Part shown: in pieces, positions 1 to 4,594 of the stretch
How positions within the stretch are numbered: the stretch's first letter is position 1
How the letters are laid out: every line of letters starts with the position of its first letter
DNA from: a bacterium
Lineage (GTDB): Bacteria; Desulfobacterota; Anaeroferrophillalia; Anaeroferrophillales; Anaeroferrophillaceae
Direction: 5' to 3'
DNA length: 5,580 nucleotides
Assembly (NCBI GenBank): GCA_029940125.1
Contig: JAOZRP010000178.1
Location: 1 to 5,580 of the forward strand
Made by a program: the position numbers and the translations under genes
Notes under the pieces: model-generated
The model's database searches: none
Seen by the model: the letters and a program-made list of their open reading frames with translations, nothing else
Told to the model about the DNA's origin: nothing

Positions 1-1
1 G

Positions 2-70
2 GAACATCCTGATACCCTGATTTGGGTTGCGGGCGTTAAGCCCGCCTTGGTACCTTACAGGTTGATCTAG
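2..70 (+). CDS. C-terminal end of an unidentified upstream gene (partial)
   Basis: Only the last 22 codons and the TAG stop of this gene lie in the window. Of the three forward frames, this is the only one open from the left edge up to the ribosome binding site of the next gene. The other two forward frames meet a TGA within the first 20 bases. The visible tail ends in ...KPALVPYRLI and shows no recognisable motif, haem site or membrane segment. The stop lies 12 bases before the ATG of the membrane protein gene, so the two are very probably cotranscribed. A redox protein such as a cytochrome would fit the neighbourhood, but nothing in these residues shows it. Confidence 0.5.
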   Translation, partial: EHPDTLIWVAGVKPALVPYRLI

Positions 71-82
71 GGAGAAATATTG

Positions 83-1192
83 ATGGATCTGCACAGCGCT
101 TTAATTGCTTTAAGGGACCCCATGGGGATTCCCTTCTTTCCCTGGCTGTTTCAGGGGCTGATGGTGCTGACCTTTGCCCTGCATATTCTGCTGGTTAATC
201 TGGTGGTAGGGGGAATCTTCCTGGCCGTCTACCACCATGTCAAGGGTGGGGAGTATGGCAGAAAACTGTCAAAAACCATGGCCTGCTGCAGTACGGTGAA
301 TCTGTCTTTGGCCATTGTCCTGGGCGTGGCGCCCTTGCTCTTTGTGCAGGTGATCTACGATCCATTCTGGTATACGGCCAATGCTATTTCCGCCTGGTGG
401 GCAATGGTTTTCCTGCTGGTTATTACCCTGGGTTTTCTATCCCTGTATGTGTTTTACCTCAAGCGGGAAAAGCATCCTTCAGGTTTCGGCTTTTTTGGCC
501 TGTTTGCCCTGGTAATGGTTGTTTTTGCCGGGGTAATCATGAGCATGTTTGCCATGCAGCAGCTGCTGCCGGAAAAATGGCTTTCCTGGTATGTGGTAAA
601 GGGATCCCTGCAGACTTTAGGCGGGGGATTTCATGCTTTCAGCCTGGGAAGGTTTCTCCATTTTATGGTTCCCGCTTTTGTCAATATCGGCATTTACATG
701 ATGCTCTATGCCTGGTATTTCCGCCCCCGGACCGATTTTGACCAGGGTTACCTTGACTGGATTGGCAAATCCGGGGTCCGGCTGGCAAAGATTGCCGCCA
801 TGATCCAGGTGGTGATTGGCTTCTGGTGGCTGTTCAGCACGCCGATAAAATTTGGTTTTTATCGCAACCCCGTTTTTTTAATCGGAGCGGTTTTGGGATT
901 TCTGGTCATGGTCGCGTTGATAATGGTTCAGAAGGATCCGGAGCGCTACGCGGTGCCAATGGGTATTGTGTCGCTGGTGGCGGTGTTGGGAATGTCGGCT
1001 GCCAGGGAGGTTTTAAGGATGGGGTATCTGGGGCAGTTTGATTATTCGATTTACCAATACCCCGTCAACCTTGATTGGGGCAGTACGGTGTTGTTTCTGG
1101 TCACCTTTGTGATGGGCCTGGTGGTGATAGCGTACCCGATTACCTTGGTCTTCAAGCTGGGGCGGGGAACGCTGTCGGTAGAGGAGGGTTGA
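83..1192 (+). CDS. Multi-pass membrane protein, putative haem-binding respiratory subunit
   Basis: The product is a 369-residue integral membrane protein with about nine hydrophobic segments (roughly residues 22-50, 72-91, 102-125, 137-160, 192-213, 236-254, 265-282, 290-305 and 334-356). Histidines lie in or at the edge of helices: H34 (FALHILL), H184 and H193 (GRFLHFM). These are candidate haem b ligands, and this arrangement loosely recalls cytochrome bd subunit I, although the bd family signatures are not recognisable by eye. There is no CXXCH motif; a CC pair sits at residues 68-69. I chose the ATG at 83 because GGGAG (70-74) lies 8 bases upstream; a TTG at 80 is closer than usual to that site. 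The gene follows the upstream stop closely and is followed at once by a tiny single-helix gene. A role in quinol or cytochrome-linked electron transfer is inference; the exact family is not recognised. Confidence 0.8.
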   Translation: MDLHSALIALRDPMGIPFFPWLFQGLMVLTFALHILLVNLVVGGIFLAVYHHVKGGEYGRKLSKTMACCSTVNLSLAIVLGVAPLLFVQVIYDPFWYTANAISAWWAMVFLLVITLGFLSLYVFYLKREKHPSGFGFFGLFALVMVVFAGVIMSMFAMQQLLPEKWLSWYVVKGSLQTLGGGFHAFSLGRFLHFMVPAFVNIGIYMMLYAWYFRPRTDFDQGYLDWIGKSGVRLAKIAAMIQVVIGFWWLFSTPIKFGFYRNPVFLIGAVLGFLVMVALIMVQKDPERYAVPMGIVSLVAVLGMSAAREVLRMGYLGQFDYSIYQYPVNLDWGSTVLFLVTFVMGLVVIAYPITLVFKLGRGTLSVEEG

Positions 1193-1197
1193 AGCTC

Positions 1198-1302
1198 GTG
1201 GAGAAGTTTGGCAAATTGACCACTTTTTTGATGATTGCCTGGTTTGTGGCCGTAGCTGGACTGGGTCTGGTTATTTCGTTTGGCAACGGGACATTTTTTT
1301 AA
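1198..1302 (+). CDS. 34-residue single-helix membrane protein, possible small accessory subunit
   Basis: This short reading frame begins with GTG, 10 bases after the strong ribosome binding site GAGGAGG (1181-1187), which lies inside the end of the preceding gene. The product is a short charged start (VEKFGK), one hydrophobic helix (about residues 7-28) and a short polar and aromatic tail ending in GTFF. The start lies 5 bases after the previous stop, so translational coupling is likely. Size, topology and position right after a large membrane subunit resemble CydX-, CydS- or CbdX-type small subunits of cytochrome bd oxidases. I see no sequence match to those families, so this is an argument from position and shape. 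A TTG at 1189 is in frame but too close to the binding site to be a good start. Confidence 0.6.
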   Translation: MEKFGKLTTFLMIAWFVAVAGLGLVISFGNGTFF

Positions 1303-1364
1303 CTTTTGACGATATTCAGCCGGGGGATTGATAGTCAGTTCGGTTGAAAGAAGGAGGGAAGCCA

Positions 1365-2081
1365 ATGGCGGAAGAAAAAGGTCTAGGGTGTGCCGCGGCG
1401 ACGGGTTCTGTAGTCGGGGAAGAAAGCGGTGGCAATGATGAACAACAAGCAATAGTGACAGACGAGGAGGAAAAAACGATGGTAGCTGTAAAAATTGGGC
1501 AGAAAGCCCCGGATTTCAACGCTCCGGCCTTTATCAATGGGGACTTCAGCCAGGTAAAGCTTTCTGATTACCTGGGCAAATGGGTTCTGATCTGCTTTTA
1601 TCCCGGTGACTTTACCTTTGTCTGACCGACCGAATTGACGGCGGTCGCCGCTCGCTACCAGGAATTCAAGGATCTGGATGTGGAAGTGTTGGCAGTCAGC
1701 GTGGACAGTGTTTTTGTTCACAAAATCTGGCAGGAGGAGGAGCTGTCAAAAATGGTTGACGGCGGGGTTCCCTACCCGCTGCTGTCGGATGGTGCCGGCA
1801 GCCTGGGAAAAATCTATGGAGTTTACGACGAAGGTGCCGGCGTTGACGTTCGCGGTCGTTTTCTCATTGATCCTGATGGTGTGGTACAGGCCATGGAAAT
1901 CCTCACGCCGCCGGTGGGCCGCAGCGTCGATGAGACCCTGAGGCAGATCCAGGCATTTCAACATGTGCGAAAAACCGGAGGAGCTGAAGTTTGTCCTTCC
2001 GGCTGGACCCCGGGGAAAACGGTGTTGAAGCCCGGCCCGGACCTGGTTGGCAAAGTGTGGAAAGTGTGGAAGCCAGAATAA
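1365..2081 (+). CDS. Selenocysteine-containing peroxiredoxin (AhpC/Prx1 type)
   Basis: This is a peroxiredoxin that reduces hydrogen peroxide and organic peroxides, probably in the cytoplasm, with selenocysteine in place of the peroxidatic cysteine. The frame carries one internal TGA (1623-1625) exactly where the family has its catalytic cysteine: FYPGDFTFV-U-PTEL. Homology runs on past it (VAVSVDS, then DVRGRFLIDPDG and AMEILTPPVGR). The resolving cysteine is kept in EVCPSGWTPGK (codon 1992-1994), so a mixed Se-S bridge is expected. From the ATG at 1365 (AGGAGG at 1352-1357) the protein has 238 residues with Sec at 87. From an internal ATG at 1479 it has 200 residues with Sec at 49, which is the usual position of the peroxidatic residue. 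A conventional gene caller would split it at the TGA into two false genes. The flavodoxin downstream is a possible electron donor, which is inference. Confidence 0.93.
1464..1481 (+). promoter_or_regulatory. Second ribosome binding site and in-frame ATG inside the peroxiredoxin gene
   Basis: GAGGAGG (1464-1470) lies 8 bases before the in-frame ATG at 1479-1481. This site is as good as the one serving the ATG at 1365. Starting here gives a core peroxiredoxin of family-typical length. Starting at 1365 adds 38 residues that are acidic, of low complexity and contain one cysteine (C9). Either only one start is real or two forms are made. The sequence alone cannot decide. Confidence 0.55.
1639..1650 (+). 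promoter_or_regulatory. SECIS element (apical stem-loop) for selenocysteine insertion
   Basis: Starting 14 bases after the TGA there is a stem CGGC (1639-1642), a GGTC loop (1643-1646) and the pairing arm GCCG (1647-1650). Seventeen bases lie between the TGA and the GGTC. As I recall, the E. coli fdhF SECIS has a GGUC in its apical loop 18 bases after UGA, which SelB recognises, so both loop and spacing fit well. The perfect stem is only 4 bp; further pairing is imperfect (A1638 faces C1651). A competing helix between CGACC (1627-1631) and GGTCG (1643-1647) is also possible. Confidence 0.75.
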
Positions 2082-2140
2082 ATGCATGGATATGATCGGC
2101 CTTAATGGCAGCAACTGTAAAGAAATAAAAGGGGAAAAAA

Positions 2141-2587
2141 ATGGCAAAAGTATTGATTGTGTATTTCAGCCGAACCGGGAACACGGAAAAAATGGCCAAC
2201 TATGTGGCTGAAGGAGTGCGTTTTGCCGGTGCGGAAGCGGAGCTGAAAAAGGTTGGAACGATTAAAAAAGAAGAGGATCTTGCCGGTTATGACGGTTATA
2301 TTTTTGGTTGTCCGACGTATCATCGGGATATGACTCAGAATTTTAAAACCTTCCTCTTTCTGGCGGAAAAAGCCGGTCTGGCGGGCAAGGCCGCCGGGGC
2401 CTTCGGCTCCTACACTCACTCGGGCGATGCTCCCAAGGTGATTGCCGATACGATGGAATACGTCCTGAAAATGAACCTGGTTGACTTGGGATCATTTAAC
2501 GCCCTGGAGGCAAAACTTCAGGCAGATGATCCGGAAATCATCAAGGCTTGCCAGGATTATGGCAAGGCAGTGGCTTCACTGATCTGA
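2141..2587 (+). CDS. Flavodoxin
   Basis: The gene encodes a 148-residue flavodoxin, a soluble FMN-carrying electron-transfer protein. The first beta strand (AKVLIVYF) runs into the FMN phosphate-binding loop SRTGNT (residues 10-15). The second flavin loop is GCPTYHRDMTQN (residues 56-67), with tyrosine 60 as a candidate aromatic flavin contact. The third loop is around FGSYTHSGDAPK (residues 88-99). Length and domain layout fit a complete short-chain flavodoxin or WrbA-like flavoprotein; the loop after residue 56 resembles the WrbA style, so NAD(P)H:quinone reductase activity cannot be excluded. The ATG is preceded by AAAAGGGG (2127-2134), 6 bases away. It follows the peroxiredoxin by 59 bases with no visible terminator, so cotranscription is likely and a role as electron donor in peroxide defence is plausible. 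Confidence 0.88.
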   Translation: MAKVLIVYFSRTGNTEKMANYVAEGVRFAGAEAELKKVGTIKKEEDLAGYDGYIFGCPTYHRDMTQNFKTFLFLAEKAGLAGKAAGAFGSYTHSGDAPKVIADTMEYVLKMNLVDLGSFNALEAKLQADDPEIIKACQDYGKAVASLI

Positions 2588-2608
2588 TTTTTTGTTTATA
2601 GCCTTGAC

Positions 2609-2651
2609 TGCATAAAAAAGGGCGGCTGATAAGCCGCCCTTTTTTTATGCA
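2609..2651 (+). terminator. Bidirectional rho-independent terminator
   Basis: The core stem is GGGCGGCT (2620-2627) with loop GATA and arm AGCCGCCC (2632-2639). It is flanked by AAAAAA (2614-2619) and TTTTTTT (2640-2646), and pairing continues with TGCAT (2609-2613) and ATGCA (2647-2651), leaving one spare T. Transcripts from either side end in a U run, so it can stop both the flavodoxin operon and the converging gene that ends at 2668. Confidence 0.93.
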
Positions 2652-2667
2652 AAGTTTTTTTTAAGCT

Positions 2668-3096
2668 TTATTGGTAGCGGGAGATGCTGACCACTTTATC
2701 ATCTCCGTTGGATTTATCATTCTCATTTTCTTGAAGCTCAGCCAGAATTTGTTCCCGGAGCTCCGGGTGCTGGGCAAGCCAGGATTGCACCTCTGCTGCT
2801 TTGTTTTGGGTTGCTGCGGCCCTCCTTTTACTGACGATGAAATGATCTACGGAACACAAGACGATGGTCGTTAAAATGAGCGATCCCCAGCAGATAATCA
2901 AGGGAATGGCGAACATGTTGAGAGAGGAAATGAATACCGCTGGAATAGCCAGGACACCAAACAACTTGCCGGCCACAAAACAAACCGCTCCAATCTTGGT
3001 GAGTGGAGTGATGTTTTTCAGAATATCAATGAAATCCGTATTCTGAGGTGGGGGTGTCGAAGGCTGAAATCCTTTGACTGGAATCATGCCTTTCAT
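2668..3096 (-). CDS. Two-helix membrane protein of unknown function, paralogue A
   Basis: I do not recognise the family. The 142-residue product has a proline-rich N-terminal segment (residues 11-18), two hydrophobic helices (about 36-58 and 62-83) joined by a short turn (SSLNMFAIP), a positive patch KRR after the second helix, and a C-terminal tail. Part of that tail (about 98-125) looks like an amphipathic helix rich in Ala, Glu and Gln. The core from LTKIGA to CSVDH is clearly homologous to the neighbouring gene at 3392-3772 (about 30 of 62 aligned positions identical by eye). The ATG at 3096 is preceded by AAGGAG (3108-3103) with 6 bases between; an upstream TTG at 3114 lacks such a site. 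The gene has its own candidate promoter and uses the shared terminator at 2609-2651. It sits on the same strand as the AAA ATPase module, so a link to it is possible. Confidence 0.8.
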   Translation of the reverse strand: MKGMIPVKGFQPSTPPPQNTDFIDILKNITPLTKIGAVCFVAGKLFGVLAIPAVFISSLNMFAIPLIICWGSLILTTIVLCSVDHFIVSKRRAAATQNKAAEVQSWLAQHPELREQILAELQENENDKSNGDDKVVSISRYQ

Positions 3097-3114
3097 GATC
3101 TGCTCCTTTGTCAA

Positions 3115-3322
3115 TAGTTTTTACGTATATCGTATATTGTAATATTTTTAACAAGATAGAGCATATTGAACTTTCACTGTATATTAAAACATACAGTATA
3201 TTGGACTAATGTCAAGAAAAAAATACCGTTTTAATATATTTTTTTTGCTTGTATAAACAGCTCGTTAGGCGTGGTTTTTGGATGGGGACTGTTTTAGTTT
3301 TTAAAAAAGCTTGCCTGGCAAT
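3115..3322. other. AT-rich intergenic region between the two membrane paralogues
   Basis: This stretch separates the start of paralogue A from the terminator of paralogue B. It holds the candidate promoter and repeats described for 3160-3215, plus a further GTATATTG copy at 3132-3139. I see no convincing coding frame, tRNA or other RNA gene on either strand. The part from about 3245 to 3322 shows nothing I can name. Confidence 0.6.
3160..3215 (-). promoter_or_regulatory. Candidate promoter with overlapping operator-like repeats, paralogue A
   Basis: On the minus strand a perfect TTGACA (3215-3210) is followed, after 16 bases, by TATGTT (3193-3188, four of six matches to TATAAT). The probable -10 lies inside an inverted repeat, ACTGTAT (3176-3182) with ATACAGT (3191-3197). 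A direct repeat, AGCATATTGAACT (3160-3172) and AGTATATTGGACT (3195-3207), differs at two of 13 positions and is offset by 35 bases. This would leave a leader of roughly 85 bases before the gene. Repressor binding is inference. Confidence 0.45.
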
Positions 3323-3352
3323 AAAAAAGGGAAGCCTTTTTCAAGGCTTCCC
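3323..3352 (-). terminator. Rho-independent terminator of paralogue B
   Basis: On the minus strand a perfect 10-bp stem, GGGAAGCCTT (3352-3343) with AAGGCTTCCC (3338-3329), encloses a 4-base loop and is followed by a run of six T (3328-3323). It lies about 40 bases after the stop of the 3392-3772 gene and should separate its transcript from paralogue A. Confidence 0.88.
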
Positions 3353-3391
3353 TCATAACCTGTTTTTTTAATGTACAGGTAAATGTGATGA

Positions 3392-3772
3392 CTATGCGGT
3401 TACTTTCTGCTGTTCATCGGCGGCTGCGTCAGGAGGCGTATAGGAATACATCAGGGCGTCCAGGCCACTGTACTGATGTTCTTCAAGGCCTTCTTCAGCA
3501 TTTTTGCGTTTGTACAGGTAATGGTCAACGGAGCAGAGAATGATGCAGGTAAAGACCAATGTTCCCCAGATGATAGTGCAGGGAATCGCGTAAGCGTTAA
3601 GGCTGGGAACAAAAATCCCTGCCACTGCGATAAACATAAAAAATTTACCGGTTATCAAGCATAAAGCCCCCAGTTTGGTTAGAAAGCTGATGCTCTGGAT
3701 AATTTCCATGTATGATGGTTTTTCCTTTGACAGATAGTCTATGTAGGCTGGCAAAGGATATTGGTAAGACAT
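3392..3772 (-). CDS. Two-helix membrane protein of unknown function, paralogue B
   Basis: The family is not recognised. The 126-residue protein has a tyrosine-rich N-terminal segment (residues 3-21), two hydrophobic helices (about 34-56 and 60-82) joined by PSLNAYAIP, a basic patch KRK (88-90) and an acidic, tyrosine-containing tail. The core shares LTKxGAxC, GKxF, SLNxxAIP, IxWGxL and LCSVDH with the gene at 2668-3096, so they arose by duplication. The tails are unrelated in appearance. The conserved aspartate and histidine of CSVDH lie at the end of helix 2, possibly at the membrane surface. The ATG at 3772 has GAGG (3781-3778) 5 bases upstream. A strong promoter lies in the gap upstream and a terminator downstream, yet no terminator separates it from the DUF2997 gene, so read-through from the AAA operon is also possible. 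Confidence 0.8.
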   Translation of the reverse strand: MSYQYPLPAYIDYLSKEKPSYMEIIQSISFLTKLGALCLITGKFFMFIAVAGIFVPSLNAYAIPCTIIWGTLVFTCIILCSVDHYLYKRKNAEEGLEEHQYSGLDALMYSYTPPDAAADEQQKVTA

Positions 3773-3858
3773 AACTACCTCGTTTCTGAAAGTGAAGCCA
3801 TCTATGTGATTTTTTTTACAACCCCGAGCACCATAAATACAAAAAACAATTATGCTTA

Positions 3859-3886
3859 ATTATAATAGATAATCGGCATTTGTCAA
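3859..3886 (-). promoter_or_regulatory. Sigma-70-type promoter of paralogue B
   Basis: On the minus strand TTGACA (3886-3881) and TATAAT (3864-3859) are both perfect and are separated by 16 bases. An AT-rich stretch lies upstream. Transcription would start near 3852, giving a leader of about 80 bases. The -35 box begins 18 bases beyond the DUF2997 stop codon. The same TTTTCTTGACA string occurs at the candidate promoter of paralogue A. Confidence 0.8.
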
Positions 3887-3904
3887 GAAAATTATAGGTA
3901 TTTT

Positions 3905-4099
3905 TTAACGGGACAGTTTTTCTTCCTGGTCAACGCTTTCTTTGATGTAATATTCCCTGGTAAAGTCTCGCTGGCTGACTTCCCCGCCAAGCAGCTGTTC
4001 CACGCTCTTGGTCAAATCAAGGCATTTGCCTCCAGGGGCTCCGGACACCTCTATGGTAACGTTGCCCTGCTGATCAATTTCAATCTGTATTTCTTCCAT
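3905..4099 (-). CDS. DUF2997-family small protein
   Basis: The 64-residue product matches the pattern I know for DUF2997: an N-terminal beta stretch with IEIDQQGNVTIEVSGAPG (residues 6-23), then the conserved cysteine and helix KCLDLTKSVEQLLG (25-38), and a closing segment with REYY (48-51). It has no membrane segment or signal peptide and should be cytoplasmic. The ATG at 4099 is preceded by GGAG (4111-4108), 8 bases away. In cyanobacteria and other bacteria DUF2997 genes are found next to DUF1257 (Ycf35) genes, as here, where the two are 85 bases apart with a hairpin between them. The molecular function is unknown to me. The single cysteine (C26) is the only obvious reactive or metal-ligand candidate. 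Confidence 0.8.
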   Translation of the reverse strand: MEEIQIEIDQQGNVTIEVSGAPGGKCLDLTKSVEQLLGGEVSQRDFTREYYIKESVDQEEKLSR

Positions 4100-4145
4100 T
4101 ATCGGTTCTCCGCTGGTTTATGCATCATGGTTGCAAGATGGTGTT

Positions 4146-4171
4146 CATCCGGAAACGGTAGTTTCCGGATG
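4146..4171 (-). other. Perfect intercistronic hairpin between the DUF1257 and DUF2997 genes
   Basis: CATCCGGAAAC (4146-4156) and GTTTCCGGATG (4161-4171) form an 11-bp perfect stem around a 4-base loop. On the minus transcript it begins 13 bases after the DUF1257 stop. No run of T follows on either strand, so it is not a typical terminator. It may stabilise or process the mRNA, set the ratio of the two proteins, or be a copy of a dispersed palindromic repeat. Confidence 0.8.
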
Positions 4172-4184
4172 GAAACAAGATAGA

Positions 4185-4562
4185 TCAGGAAGCTTTGCGC
4201 ATGGTCATTTTTATTTTGCCGTCCTGGTTTTTTTCCTCCATGATCATGAACCCCTGCTGGGCCAGGGTGTCACTGACAACATTGTAGGCGTAGCGCTGGT
4301 TCAGCTCACTGATAAAACTTTCCTGGTCAACGTCACTGATGGAATCCCAGTCGGCGACGACATCGTATGATTTGCCGTTGAACTTAAAACCGATGTCATA
4401 ACCGCTTTTGGTGGGGATGATCAAGTCGGCTTTGGCCCTTTTCCAGAGCCAGCCTTTGGCTTTCAAATTTCCTTCTTCATAAGCAAGATCCATATCACTG
4501 ATCGCTTTCTTTAAAAAAAGCAATTCAGTAATTTTGGTTTGCACTTTGGTGAAATGGGACAT
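4185..4562 (-). CDS. DUF1257 / Ycf35-like protein
   Basis: The 125-residue product begins with the characteristic MSHFTKVQTKI and carries the segments YDIGFKFNGKSYDVVADW (residues 55-72) and LNQRYAYNVVSDTLAQQGF (87-105), which I recognise as the DUF1257 family that includes plastid and cyanobacterial Ycf35. It is soluble, with no membrane segment. I chose the ATG at 4562 because AAGGAG (4575-4570) lies 7 bases upstream and because family members begin with MSHF; the frame stays open for 24 codons further upstream, but these look non-coding. It follows the AAA ATPase stop by 32 bases, so the two are likely cotranscribed. The function of Ycf35 is not established. The constant pairing with a Ycf46-like ATPase suggests that it is a partner or substrate adaptor, which is inference. 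Confidence 0.88.
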   Translation of the reverse strand: MSHFTKVQTKITELLFLKKAISDMDLAYEEGNLKAKGWLWKRAKADLIIPTKSGYDIGFKFNGKSYDVVADWDSISDVDQESFISELNQRYAYNVVSDTLAQQGFMIMEEKNQDGKIKMTMRKAS

Positions 4563-4594
4563 GGCACTACTCCTTTGCTGGTGTGCTATTGCTG

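Noticed and set aside
29..45. GCGGGC/GCCCGC hairpin near the left edge as a terminator
   Set aside because: It lies inside the open end of the upstream gene and has no T run. The next gene starts too close for a transcription stop to make sense.
1075..1197. Upstream 41 codons of the frame that contains the 34-residue protein
   Set aside because: This part lies inside the membrane protein gene in another frame and has no binding site of its own. Only the part from GTG 1198 looks translated.
1623..1625. Nonsense mutation making a pseudogene, or a genetic code with TGA as sense
   Set aside because: The TGA falls exactly on the catalytic residue and has a SECIS-like hairpin at the right distance. 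TGA ends at least three other genes in the window, so it is not reassigned.
1635..2081. Separate short peroxiredoxin gene starting at TTG 1635
   Set aside because: It is the second half of the Sec peroxiredoxin. The TTG lacks a ribosome binding site, and the homology runs through the TGA without a break.
3176..3197. LexA (SOS) box
   Set aside because: CTGT and ACAG are present but lie 12 bases apart instead of the 8 in the E. coli-type box, and the downstream gene is not an SOS gene.
3358..3380. Second hairpin (ACCTGT with ACAGGT) after paralogue B
   Set aside because: The stem is only 6 bp with an 11-base loop. The clear terminator just downstream explains the end of the transcript.
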